Source: Icerya purchasi (lineage: Eukaryota; Arthropoda; Insecta; Hemiptera; Monophlebidae). From it: 64,000 nt of DNA. Of this stretch, positions 10,387-19,904 are shown one piece after another. A program made the translations under genes and the position numbers. Each line of letters begins with the position of its first letter. The first letter of the stretch is position 1. The notes under the pieces were generated by a model. The model had not been told where the DNA came from and made no database searches. It worked only from the letters and a program-made list of their open reading frames with translations. Where the stretch lies: the NCBI GenBank assembly GCA_039619475.1, contig CM077115.1:106242393-106306392 (forward strand). The letters are read 5' to 3'.

Positions 10387-10484
10387 CTCCGAAAAACATT
10401 AGCTGCGCGCGCTAAGAACTTTCCGTTGTCCTTTGCGTTCGAAGTAGTGTGCGCGGTGTTGGAATCAAGTGTACTGTCTCCCAT
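10387..10484 (-). other. Candidate small 5' exon with a strong donor
   Basis: On the minus strand an ATG at 10,484 opens 32 codons (MGDSTLDSNTAHTTSNAKDN and on) and runs straight into a consensus donor, CGGAG|GTAAGA, at 10,387/10,386. The surrounding sequence is relatively GC-rich. The exon would end in phase 2, whereas lola terminal exons need phase 1, so it would not join them in frame without another exon. A chance ORF of this length is not rare. I do not recognise the peptide. Confidence 0.25.
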
Positions 10485-10724
10485 AGCGATTATACGCACT
10501 AGATGAAGCTAACTCGGTCGTAGTTGGAATTGGAAATCCTTAACAGTCGGAAGAGCACATATCATAAAGTTAATTTGCGCATCTCTAGTACAGGGTAGCG
10601 GAATAAATATAAACGACATACGTACTAGAAAATCCAAACACAGTGTTGTATCTGCAACGATGTGATTTAACCTCAACTCCAAAAAAACAAAAACTTTATG
10701 GATACAGTTAAATTTATCTCTGGT

Positions 10725-10830
10725 AGTTTTGATACATACATATATAATATGTTGTCCTTTCCAACAGTACACAGATATTTTCTCCAGGATATGATCAGAG
10801 TTACCCATGTCAACGTACGGAGCTGTAGTT
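10725..10830. repeat. Dispersed repeat copy A
   Basis: TATGTTGTCCTTTCCAAC and, some 55 bases later, AGAGTTACCCAT recur with the same spacing at 51,835-51,895. The rest of 10,485-11,140 also resembles that family loosely (ACTCCGATAC-like edges). No coding is recognised. Confidence 0.55.
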
Positions 10831-11736
10831 GAACACATTACGATTATACACTAAGCTTGAGTATCGGAGTTGGAGTTGATATGCCATGATATAATATATC
10901 CGCAGTTAGGAAGGGCACATTATATAATATCCAACTGCTGCAGCGAAATTGATTTTCACTCAGTACTGACAAAATTTCATTACGCGTACCGATCTTTAAT
11001 GAGCCGTTAAAATCATAATTATTAACATTCATCGCGGTATGATGAAAAATAGAAATTAAAAAACACCCTTTAATGACTACAGAAAAATAGAAAAATTGCC
11101 CCTGTCGTTTATGCGAGAAAGTCAAAGCTTCAGAAATCATTGAACACTATTATATATATGTACAAATGTGTATATTGGTTTAAGCGCTTATTCAAAAATT
11201 TCGATTTTACACCAAGAGCCTATACACGATTATTGCGGATAAATGAATAATTCGAAAATTCTTCTACATAACAGATATCAAACGCGAAAAAGTAAATAAT
11301 AGACTTTGGATGAGGGCGAAAAAAAAAGATGAACAGCATATATTACAAAAAGATTATAATGTATATAACACTCGGTGTAATTTTCCACATAAACGGATTC
11401 TTCAATTTGCATTCGCATTTGTAATTATTGTTAATAACAATATATCGGCGGCAGAAAAATGTTCTGCAAATGTTTGTTCGCAAAAATTATATAAAGTAGA
11501 TTTCACGAAATAGGAAAAAATGAAAAAAAATACACTACATATCTGAAAATTTTATCCGATAGTAAAAATTCGAAACCACACTGACACTCCCGATGTGCGC
11601 ATAATGACTTTTCCTTTATCATCCAAAAGCGCATTTACAATATTATAGGAAATATCGAAATAATCGCTATCTTAAAATATATTATAAGAATTAATTACTT
11701 TTAACGGTAAAGCATTTTACATGCTGAAAATTTCCA

Positions 11737-11768
<32 letters not shown>

Positions 11769-11959
11769 AACACTGTATGTATCAAAAGTTCAAAACCAAA
11801 ATTAACATACGCACGATGAGTTCGTAATGATCCTCATATCGGCGTTTAAAGGATTACAAAATAGCGAGATACATAAGTCAAACAAACACAATGGCACAGC
11901 AGTAAAATTCTATTATACAAAGGATATTTTTTCACGAGGAAAAAAAAAAAAGCATCGAT
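10831..11959. other. AT-rich spacer, nothing recognised
   Basis: It contains a TA tract at 11,737-11,762 and short open stretches without recognisable motifs. Confidence 0.5.
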
Positions 11960-12171
11960 TTACATAACGACGCGGTGAACTAAGCCAAGGTGCGATCTTA
12001 AACTGCTTCTTTGGGAAAACGATTTTCCACATATGTCGCACTTAAAGAGCTTTCTCTGGCCGCATTCGTATCTATAATGACTCATCATTGTGTTCTTGTG
12101 CTTGTAACTTCGACCGCAATTGTTGGGGCAAACAAATTTTCCGACACACAACAGCGGTATGACCGTTTCAC
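11960..12171 (-). CDS. lola: lola alternative terminal exon 9, two zinc fingers
   Basis: 69 residues, acceptor GAAATATTTTAAG|GT. The linker ETVIPLLCVGKFV is hydrophobic. Finger 1 is Cys14, Cys18, His31, Cys36 (CPNNCGRSYKHKNTMMSH) and finger 2 is Cys44, Cys47, His60, His65 (GKSFSQRSSLRSH). The tail is RVVM. This is the leftmost exon of the CPNN type, as opposed to the CLNN type to its left, and matches the cluster that follows at 14-19 kb. Confidence 0.92.
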
Positions 12172-12964
12172 CTTAAAATATTTCAGGAAAAATTACATAA
12201 AGCCTTGAACACGTCAAACGAGAATTATAATAAAATTTTATCGCTCTTTTGTTATCATTTTAAAAATAAAGAGCAGCGTAAAGAGTGAGACTTTGAAGAA
12301 ATTATTACAATTCAAACTGCAAAGTTGAAATTCTCGCCTTCTTACTTTTAAAATACTTCGAGATATCGCATTTAATCGAATTAAATCGATCTTTGAACGG
12401 TAAACCATTTCGTCGTGTCCTGAAATTTCCAAGAAGTGGGAGGAAGAAAAAAAAACGATCTATAATTAACACTCCCAGAAGCCGAACTACAATTTTAAAC
12501 CTCTTCTTCAGCTTAATTTTTCTTCTAACCACATATACAGATCGCATTCGAAGATTCCTTCAATCGTTATTGTTACGCTTGCAACACTTCAGCACCCAAT
12601 AAACAAAGACTGCATAATCGTTTTATCTTAACATATTTGTCGTCGCGACAACTACGAGAAAAAACTGTGTATACGATTATTAATAATATAATTTTAATCG
12701 AACTCGTTTATTACCTTTTTTTTTTATTATTATTTTTATTATTATTTTTATTATTTTTATTATTATTTTTATTATTATTGCAAAAACCATGAAGTTGTCT
12801 AAAAGCGGGTTGCTCTAAAACGGAATACAAAATTAAGAAGAAGCGAAATAATTAGTCTTGTTTAATTAATTTATATTAATAAACAACGGCGAGTTGTGTA
12901 AATTGAAATTCTACTACTATGTATATCTGTTTATTTCACTCGTTGTTTTTTTTATGCTGCACAG
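12172..12964. other. AT-rich spacer with TTA repeats
   Basis: TTATTATTATTTTTATT-type low complexity lies at 12,717-12,779. Short overlapping open stretches around 12,240-12,600 lack motifs. Confidence 0.5.
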
Positions 12965-13170
12965 TAATTAATTTTAAACACCAATTTAAAACAATTATTT
13001 AATCCATCAAATCGACGCGTTTCGAAGATAAAGCTTCATGATCATGGGAGTTATTATTAATTAATTAATTAATAATAATCACTCCGGTGATCATGAAGCT
13101 TTATCTTCGAAACGCGTCGATTTGATAAAAAATTAAATAACTGTTTTAAATTGGGGTTTAAAATTAATTA
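12965..13170. repeat. 206-bp near-perfect palindrome (hairpin)
   Basis: The left arm from TAATTAATTTTAAAC to GTTATTATTAATTAATT is mirrored by the right arm ending GTTTAAAATTAATTA at 13,170. The inner ~39 bases of each arm (ATCAAATCGACGCGTTTCGA and on to TGATCA) match perfectly, at about 13,006-13,044 and 13,088-13,126. There is almost no loop. It may be a MITE or foldback element, or a hairpin source of small RNA. Confidence 0.9.
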
Positions 13171-13302
13171 ATGTACAATTTAAATTCTGCCTAAATCACA
13201 AAATGCGTTTCCCCATACCGGCAGCATTATACATAATTGAATAAACATAACGCATGGTTTTATTTTTTTTAATAGGGAAAAAACAAAAGCACCTATATTT
13301 AT

Positions 13303-13479
13303 ATAACGCCGCGATGAACTAAAGCCGAGTTGCGATTTTAAACTGCTTCTTTGGAGGGGGAAAAAAAAAAGGATTTTCCATAAATATCGCATTTAAAACG
13401 TTTCTTCTGTCCGCATTGATGTCTATATAGGGGGCACACAATCGCCGAGGGAAAAAAAAAAATTCACCCGATCAATTGC
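13303..13479 (-). pseudogene. Decayed lola zinc-finger exon
   Basis: The acceptor remains (ATTTTCAG|GC). An early stop follows and finger 1 is lost to an A/T run. Finger 2 reads CGQKKRFKCDIYGKSF, so its second Cys is Tyr. An inserted T10C5-type run shifts the frame before QRSSLKSQLG, where the ligand His is Gln. The resemblance is to the exons at 14-15 kb. Confidence 0.75.
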
Positions 13480-14083
13480 CTGAAAATGTTTCCACGGCGC
13501 AATTATGAAATGCTATTTGAAAAGGTATGTATAATATTTTAAGTTCGACAATAAAGCGCGTTAATCCACCAAAAACTTGAAAAAAGGGGTAATAAAAGGT
13601 GGCAGAATCGTTGCAACCAAATTATTAAGGATATTGTAGATATTAAGTGCAGTGCTGTCTCACACTAATTACTAACGGAGAAGTGATTGGTAATTATTGA
13701 AATGGAAAAGTGCAATGCGAGAAGTTACTGCATGATGGTATGACACTATAACTACCATCAAGTAGTGTCTACATTGCTCCATAGACTCGGTACTTTTTGC
13801 CAAATAGATGCAATTTGAGAACAACTACAATTAGGTGGTAGAGGCCACAAAGCTGTCCTGGATATCCTAGCAATTGTAATAAACACGGTTTTTTTTTTCA
13901 CACGAAAAAAAACGGGGGGAGGGAGTACAAAACTGGTTAATGAATACAATTTCGAAGAAATCAATCGACAATGCGATCCCCTAAGGTTTATTTCGGAATA
14001 TCTCACTTGCTATAATTAATACATTACACCAAATATAGGATTAATTAAAAAAATTCCCTTAAGCGATTTCGTTCTAAACTTCT

Positions 14084-14115
<32 letters not shown>

Positions 14116-14170
14116 AACAACAACAGAATAAAAACTGAACGATAAAAAATTTTAATAAATCAATTCGAGT
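13480..14170. other. Spacer with A-runs, nothing recognised
   Basis: It holds a long A tract at 14,085-14,114 and a TTTATTTCGGAATA stretch (near 13,987) that recurs at 14,568 in the next spacer, which again points to duplicated units. Confidence 0.5.
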
Positions 14171-14379
14171 TCAAACGACACGATGAATAACAACGAGGTG
14201 TGCTTTTAAGTTGCCCTTCTGACTAAACAATTTTCCACATATATCGCATTTAAAGCGTTTCTTCTGGCCGCAATAATGTTTGTAATGGGTCATCATGTCC
14301 CTCCTGTACTTGTAACTTCGACCACAATTGTTTGGGCAGGAAAATTTCACGATGGCCACCAGCGGTATAAATCTTTCAC
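14171..14379 (-). CDS. lola: lola alternative terminal exon 10, two zinc fingers
   Basis: 68 residues, acceptor AATATTTTCAG|GT. The linker is ERFIPLVAIVKFS. Finger 1 is Cys14, Cys18, His31, Cys36 (CGRSYKYRRDMMTH, then YKHYC) and finger 2 is Cys44, Cys47, His60, His65 (GKLFSQKGNLKAH). The tail is RVV. It is very like the next exon to the right, sharing CGRSYKY.RDMMTHY and QKKRFKC.IC, and the pair is a tandem duplicate with a period of 582 bases. Confidence 0.92.
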
Positions 14380-14749
14380 CTGAAAATATTATTTCCACAA
14401 ATACAATCATAGAAAGGTATATGTATTATTAAAAAATAACGGTAAACATGCATTATAATAAAACTAACTTTTCCGAATTGTTTATTATCGTTTCATTATT
14501 ATTATCATTATTTATTATTTTTAATACAATTAATTCCCAAGAAATCAGTGTATACAAATCCGTAAGGTTTATTTCGGAATAACTTATAGGAATAATTAAA
14601 GCATTATTATTTATATCGAATAGAATTAAGTAAATTTATCCTTAACGATACGAAAAATTTGTTTGCGGCTAAGATTTTCAAGACACATAACGAATACACA
14701 AATAGAAAACTAGAATAAAAATTGAACACGGTAAAAAAAATCCATTCAA
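14380..14749. other. AT-rich spacer between duplicate exons
   Basis: TTATTATTATCATTATTTATTA-type low complexity near 14,490-14,520, plus flank sequence shared with the 13.98 kb spacer. No coding is seen. Confidence 0.5.
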
Positions 14750-14961
14750 TCAATTCGATTTCATGACGACACGATGAACAACGCCGAGATGCGATCTTAA
14801 ATTGCCCCTTTTACTGAACAACTTTGAGCATATATTGCATTTAAAGCGTTTCTTCTGGCCGCATTGATGTCTGTAATGGGTCATCATGTCTCTCTTGTAT
14901 TTGTAACTTCGACCGCAATTGTTGGGACAGAAAAACTTCGCGCCGGTCAACGGTTCATCGC
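14750..14961 (-). CDS. lola: lola alternative terminal exon 11, two zinc fingers
   Basis: 69 residues, acceptor AATATTTTCAG|GC, so the split codon uses GC rather than the usual GT. The linker is DEPLTGAKFF. Finger 1 is Cys11, Cys15, His28, Cys33 (CGRSYKYKRDMMTH, YRHQC) and finger 2 is Cys41, Cys44, His57, His62 (SKLFSKRGNLRSH). The tail is RVVMKSN. Gln before the last finger-1 Cys (HQC) is shared with the exon at 15,434. Confidence 0.92.
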
Positions 14962-15355
14962 CTGAAAATATTTTCCCAAAACACAATTATAGAAGGCAAT
15001 TTCTAAGAAAATTACAAGGCAAACATGCATTAAAATGTAACTTTTCTCGGCGTCGTTTATTATTATGTATCTTTTTTACTACCATATTCGTTATTTTATT
15101 CTTTTTCCTTTCTTCGAGTATAAAAGAAAAGAAAAACGTTCCAAAACCGGTTGCTAAAATTAAGTCAATTCCGCAAAAATCAATAACGACAATACACATA
15201 CCGTGTAAAGTTTTTATTTTTGGAAAAAACGTATTTAAAATAATTAAGGCGCGCAGTTATGCAACATATAGTTTTAAAATTCTCCTTAACGATTAATTAA
15301 AAAAAAAGAAAAAAAAAAAATCGCTCGCCTACCGAAAAATTGCCGAAATAATAAA

Positions 15356-15386
<31 letters not shown>

Positions 15387-15433
15387 CAAAATAGAGTAAA
15401 AATTTAACGGTAAAACAAAAGTTCCGTATTAAA
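14962..15433. other. A/T-rich spacer with poly-A tract
   Basis: An open stretch at 14,987-15,296 on either strand shows no recognisable domain. The A run lies at 15,358-15,386. Confidence 0.45.
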
Positions 15434-15642
15434 TCAATTCGAATTCATAACGACACGATGAACAACGCCGAGGTGCGACCTCAAATTGCGCCTTTGACTA
15501 AATAATTTCCCGCATAAATTGCATGCAAAGCGTTTCTTCTGGCCACACTGGTGCCTGTAATGGGTCAACATGTGTCTTTTGTGTTTGTAGCTTCGACCGC
15601 AGTTATTCGGACAGAAATATTTTTCACCGGACAACATTTCAC
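15434..15642 (-). CDS. lola: lola alternative terminal exon 12, two zinc fingers
   Basis: 68 residues, acceptor AATATTTCAAG|GT. The linker EMLSGEKYF has EMLSGEK in common with the exons at 17,242 and 17,941. Finger 1 is Cys10, Cys14, His27, Cys32 (CGRSYKHKRHMLTH) and finger 2 is Cys40, Cys43, His56, His61 (CNLCGKLFSQRRNLRSH). The tail is RVVMNSN. The intron side shares a long block (around AATTCTAGCG...GAGAATTATATAATAAAACT) with the units at 17.5 and 18.2 kb. Confidence 0.92.
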
Positions 15643-15994
15643 CTTGAAATATTTCGGAAACAATTAAATAAGGCCTGAAAATAATTCTAGCGTGAACGAG
15701 AATTATATAATAAAACTAATTTTTCCCAGTCGTTCCACATCATATAGCATTATTGTTCTTGACTTTACTTACACTATATACTATATGTATATGTATACAT
15801 TTCGAAAACCACAAAAGTGTCCAATAAAACGAACAGGCAAAAAATTGTTCACGATTTATTATTTCAACGTCGGATGCGACATTTCAAATTAGTTACGGAA
15901 TTATATAGAATCAGTTGTTTTTTTTTTGTTTTTTTTTTTTTTTGCAAAAAGCGTACAAATATTTAAAGATACAGAGTAAAAAATCAATTCGAGC
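15643..15994. other. Spacer sharing flank sequence with the 17-18 kb units
   Basis: 15,660-15,740 matches the upstream flanks of the exons at 17,242 and 17,941, so the repeated unit spans exon plus intron. No further coding is seen. Confidence 0.55.
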
Positions 15995-16218
15995 TCATGG
16001 CGCGACATGATGCACAACACCAAGGTGCGATCTCAAGTTGCTTCTTTGACTGAACATCTTTCCACATACGTCGCATCTGAAGTGTCTCCTCTGGCCGCAT
16101 TCGTATCGGTAATGGGTCATCATGGTTCCCTTGCGTTTGTAACTTCGACCGCAACCGTTAGGACACGAAAATCTCTCGGCGACAATTGACAACGACGACG
16201 ATGACGTCAGTGCACCAC
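15995..16218 (-). CDS. lola: lola alternative terminal exon 13, two zinc fingers
   Basis: 73 residues, acceptor AATATTTTTAAG|GT. The linker is long and Ser-rich (GALTSSSSLSIVAERFS), from a CGA/TCG microsatellite-like stretch. Finger 1 is Cys18, Cys22, His35, Cys40 (CPNGCGRSYKRKGTMMTH) and finger 2 is Cys48, Cys51, His64, His69 (FRCDVCGKMFSQRSNLRSH). The tail HVAP lacks the usual RVVM. Finger 2 is closest in sequence to finger 3 of the exon at 6,886. Confidence 0.92.
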
Positions 16219-16439
16219 CTTAAAAATATTGACGTAACAGAGTTACAAAATAAGCCGAATAACGATAAAAATTCCGGGCAAAACTAACTGAGCGAAATAA
16301 TAAGAAAACCAAAAAAAAAAAAAAAAAAAAAAAAAAACAAATAAAACGAAGGAAATGTGTAACCCCGTAACATCTGACCGAGATTAAGAGAACTACCAAA
16401 TATCTCTTCTTTTGGGAATTTAGAAAAGCGATTGCACTG

Positions 16440-16545
16440 GGTTCTTCGGTCGATGTTGCAGTAAAGTTTCCACATCGCCATTGCCTTCTCAGCCGTATTC
16501 GCACCTGTGCGCCAACTTTAATTTGCGTTTTACCTGTCACCGTAC
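16440..16545 (-). pseudogene. Possible remnant of a zinc-finger exon (weak)
   Basis: An acceptor-like GATTTTCAG lies near 16,545. A stretch complementary to CCGTATTCGCACCTGT resembles the CCGCATTCGTATCTGT block that encodes RYECG in intact exons, but the frame has stops and no ligands can be placed. It could be chance similarity. Confidence 0.25.
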
Positions 16546-16789
16546 TGAAAATCTCTTACTATATTCGCGCGATATTTTTGATTATTTAAAAACAAACTTT
16601 AAAGAACTAAAACGAAAATAGAAGTGTAAAAGCAACTTAAGCAGCGCTAATTGCAAAATTTTTCCATCTATTATTTGGCAGAATAATTATTATGTAATTT
16701 GTGTATTTACGTACAAAATTCTAAAGCCACGCACGACGCGAACTACGTACTTATTTATTAGCTATAATAGGGCAATGGGGGGGGGGGTC
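16546..16789. other. AT-rich spacer, nothing recognised
   Basis: No motif is seen. A run of 10 G lies near 16,779. Confidence 0.45.
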
Positions 16790-16953
16790 ATACAGTCGAT
16801 GGGTTAGGGCAAGGATATCTCAAATGGTGCCTCATCTGGCTGCCTATGACTGCATATATCACGCACTCGAAAAGTCTTAACCGACTGCATTCGTATCTAT
16901 AATGACTCGCGTTATACGTTTCATTTTCAGCGATGATTGACATTCCGTTTCAC
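16790..16953 (-). pseudogene. Decayed lola zinc-finger exon, acceptor intact
   Basis: The splice site is perfect (AAATATTTTAAG|GT) and is followed by the E-T linker codons as in the exons at 12,171 and 18,765. Finger 1 has lost its first half. HYRYEC is legible in another frame, then LRLFECVIYAVIGSQMRHHL, where Cys is Tyr. Several frame changes and an early stop make it non-functional. Its 3' splice site may still be recognised. Confidence 0.75.
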
Positions 16954-17241
16954 CTTAAAATATTTCTCCCACGTGAATTGATATGTCCTCAAAAAATAAT
17001 AACTCCGATTTTTTTTTTTGGCTTTTTTTTTTTTGTTATAATTCCAGAAACCGTGTATAAAACAGTCCAAAAGCGGTAATTAAAAAGAACACCGAATTCG
17101 GAAAAATCATTAACAACAATACAGATTATAACATTTATTTCGAAATTCGTCAGAGGAATTTTAGAAATACGCAGCAAGGTATACGAGATATATGTTACTT
17201 TTCATTTTCAAAAAAAAAAAATCAAAGCTTCAAAGTTAAAA

Positions 17242-17450
17242 TCAATTCTTGTTCATAATGACACGATGAACCATACCGAGGTGTTTTTTTAAAACGCGCC
17301 TTTGACTGTATAACTTTCCGCATAAATCGCATGCAAAGCGATTCTCCTGGCCGCACAGGTACTTGTAATGGGTCAACATGTGTCTCTTGTGTTTGTAACT
17401 TCGACCGCAATTATTCGGACAGAAAAATTTTTCACCGGACAACATTTCAC
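17242..17450 (-). CDS. lola: lola alternative terminal exon 14, two zinc fingers
   Basis: 68 residues, acceptor AATGTTTCAAG|GT. The linker is EMLSGEKFF. Finger 1 is Cys10, Cys14, His27, Cys32 (CGRSYKHKRHMLTH, YKYLC) and finger 2 is Cys40, Cys43, His56, His61 (GKLYSQRRVLKKH). The tail is RVIMNKN. The inter-finger linker GQENRFA is unusual. It is the first of three tandem units (periods about 693 and 622 bases). Confidence 0.92.
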
Positions 17451-17940
17451 CTTGAAACATTTCGAAAACAATTAAATAAGCCCTAAAAATAATTCTAGCG
17501 CGAACGAGAATTATATAATAAAACTAATTTTTCCCGGTCATTCTACATCATCATATAGTATTTTTTAACTTACTACTACTCAGCTAATACAACTCCCCAC
17601 CAGGGTTCTTTATGTTCCATTTTTCCGCTTTGTTATCATTCTAGGAACTGTGTAAAGTAGCCTGCAAAAGCGATGGTTAAAAAGAACACCGAATTCGAGG
17701 GAAAAAAAAATCATTAACAACAACACAGATTATAATGTTTATTTCAAAATTCGCCACAGGGATTTTAGAAATACGCAAGGACTTGTGTTATACAAGATAT
17801 TATTTTTGTCGTGAATATATTTAACAACGAGTCTAAATAATAAATACAGTGAAGATATTATTTAATATTCTTTTAAAAAAGAAAAAAAAAAAAGAAACAT
17901 AATAATTGAACGGCAAAAAAGTTTAAAGTAAAAATCAATT
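17451..17940. other. Spacer of tandem unit
   Basis: It shares AAAAAGAACACCGAATTC and the following block with the spacers near 17,085, 18,330 and 19,550. No coding is seen. Confidence 0.6.
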
Positions 17941-18143
17941 CTAGTTCATAATGACACGATGAACAACACCTAGGTGTTTCTTTAGATTACTCCTTCGACT
18001 ACTTGACATTCCGCATATATCACATTTAAAACGTCGCTGCTGGCCACATTCGTATTTATAGTGACTCGTCATGTGTTTCTTGTGTTTGTAAGTTCGACCG
18101 CAATTATTCGGACAGAAAAATTTTTCACCGGACAACATTTCAC
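17941..18143 (-). CDS. lola: lola alternative terminal exon 15, two zinc fingers (variant core)
   Basis: 66 residues, acceptor AATGTTTCAAG|GT. The linker EMLSGEKFF equals that of the exon at 17,242. Finger 1 is Cys10, Cys14, His27, Cys32 (CGRTYKHKKHMTSH). Finger 2 is Cys40, Cys43, His56, His61, but reads GMSSSRRSNLKKH: the Phe that normally packs the finger core (GKSF or GKLF) is Ser. All zinc ligands are kept. The tail is RVIMN. The same Ser is present in the next exon, so it predates their split. Confidence 0.9.
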
Positions 18144-18550
18144 CTTGAAACATTTCGGAATCAATTAAAAATAAGCCCTAAAAATAATTCTAGCGCGAAC
18201 GAGAATTATATAATAAAACTAATTTTTCCCGGTCATTCCACATCCTAATATAGTATTTTAACTTACTACTACTTATCTAATACAACTCCCCACCCAGGGT
18301 TCTTTATGTTCCATTTTTCCGCTATACTAAGAACACCGAATTTGGGGGGGGGGGGGGGGGGGGGGATCATTAACAACAACACAGATTATAATTTTTATTT
18401 CAAAATTCGCCCTAGGAATTTTAGAAATACGCAAGGACTTGTGTTATACAAGATATTATTTAATATTCTTTTTTTTTTAAAAAAAAATCAAGTTACACAC
18501 AAAAAAAAAACATAAAAATTGAACGGTGTAAAGTAAAAATCAATTCTAGT
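18144..18550. other. Spacer of tandem unit with G22 run
   Basis: Flank block shared with the units at 15.7 and 17.5 kb. The run of 22 G is at 18,344-18,365. Confidence 0.6.
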
Positions 18551-18765
18551 TCATATAATGACACGATGAACAACACCTAGGTGTTTCTTTAAATTGCTCC
18601 TTTGACTACTTGACTTTCCGCATATATCACATTTAAAACGTCGCTTCTGGCCACATTCGTATTTATAGTGACTCGTCATGTGTTTCTTGTGTTTGTAACT
18701 TCGACCGCAATTGTTCGGACAGAAAAACTTTTTACCGGACAACAGCGACATCACAATCGTTTCAC
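18551..18765 (-). CDS. lola: lola alternative terminal exon 16, two zinc fingers (variant core)
   Basis: 70 residues, acceptor AATGTTTTAAG|GT. The linker ETIVMSLLSGKKFF looks like a mixture of the ETVIPLL type (12,171) and the MLSGEKFF type (17,450), which suggests the duplication or conversion joined two lineages. Finger 1 is Cys15, Cys19, His32, Cys37 and finger 2 is Cys45, Cys48, His61, His66 (GKSSSQRSNLKKH, core Phe replaced by Ser). The tail is RVII. Confidence 0.9.
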
Positions 18766-18974
18766 CTTAAAACATTTTCGCAAACAATTAAATAAGACTA
18801 AGCTCCTCTGTGATAATAAATTAAGGATTACAAGGAATTTTTTTTTGTCCCTTGTCTATATCGTTATTGTTTGTAATTTTAAGGGAGTGTACTCAGTGTA
18901 GACTGCTTTCTAATAGCAATAAACGACATAACGACTTGCATTCCACCTCCATAGACCCCCCCCCCCCCCACCCC

Positions 18975-19520
18975 GGTAAGAGCCCTACGGCAGCCAGGTT
19001 TCGAGCAGATTTAGCAGAGCTGAACCTTGAAGTGGCCAAATCTCTGCACCTGCCACGGGAAAAGATTCACTCCATCACCATGGACTGTGCACGACGGAAA
19101 TGGAATGAAAGATGGATTAGCACTGATACAGCAAATAAATTGCACATCGTTAAAAGAAGCACCATTTATCCTCTGAGGACGATGGCACAGGAAAATCGCA
19201 TGTATGAAAAAGTACTTGCCCGGCTCCGAAGCGATCATACCCCGCTAACGCATACGTATATCTTCGGAGACGATGAACCTCCAGTCAGCAAACTCTGTGA
19301 GGAATCCAGGACTGTTCATCACCTATTAATAAAATTGTAGAGCGTAGAGCGGTATACCAACGGAAGATTTGAAGGATGTTCTACGATATATCTACAACTA
19401 GGCATGTACCTTATTTATACGGATTTAATGTGTTATCTTTAATTAATTTAAATTAGGTGGTCGTAACCGAAAGGCAATAAGTACTGCCGTTAAATATTAA
19501 AAAAAAAATAAAAAAAAGTA
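18975..19520 (+). mobile_element. Non-LTR retrotransposon 3' fragment (post-RNase H region)
   Basis: An open frame on the plus strand runs from before 18,975 to a stop at 19,340. It reads DLAELNLEVAKSLHLPREK, then KWNERWISTDTANKLHIVK, then VLARLRSDHTPLTHTYIFGD and EPPVSKLCEESRTVHHLLI. The W...W / NKL / R.GHT.LTH.YL / PP.C..C...TV.H order is that of the C-terminal part of jockey/I-type ORF2 after RNase H; here the first Cys of the knuckle is missing. It ends in an A-rich tail near 19,500-19,518. It is 5'-truncated, fairly young (long open frame) and antisense to the lola exons. Confidence 0.85.
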
Positions 19521-19602
19521 GCTCGTAATCGCCGGTTAAGCATTGAACTTGAAGAAATCATTAACAACGATACAGATTATAATGTTTATTTCTAAATTCT
19601 CC

Positions 19603-19904
19603 TTATGCCTTTTGAAATATACTTCTTAAGAAGTACTGAGAACAAATTAAAACTCCCTTTAACGTTTGAAAATTGTACAGAAAAGAAATTTCACCGGTAA
19701 AAATATAAGTTGAAAAAAAATTTGCCGGATGGACGAAAATGAGGTGTTTTTTTAAATCGGTTCTTAATTTTCCGCATATGTCGCATTTAAAAAGTTTCTT
19801 CCGGCCACAATCGTGTCTGTAATGGGTCAGCATGTGTCTCTTGTTTTTCTAACTTCGACCACAATTATTAGGACATGAAAATCTCTCCGGTGATCCGGGA
19901 TCAC
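19603..19904 (-). pseudogene. Recently broken lola exon (in-frame stop in finger 1)
   Basis: The acceptor AATATTTTTAAG|GT and linker DPGSPERFS are intact. Finger 1 starts CPNNCGRS, but the next codon is TAG where others have TAC/TAT (Tyr), at residue 18. Downstream the frame stays open: KNKRHMLTHYRHDC, then LFKCDICGKL, then RTDLKKHLIFVH. Three codons (around FSQ) are deleted, so the Cys-to-His spacing drops from 12 to 9. The open frame after the last His runs on to 19,603 without the usual tail. If it were still spliced in, it would end the protein just before the fingers. Confidence 0.85.
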
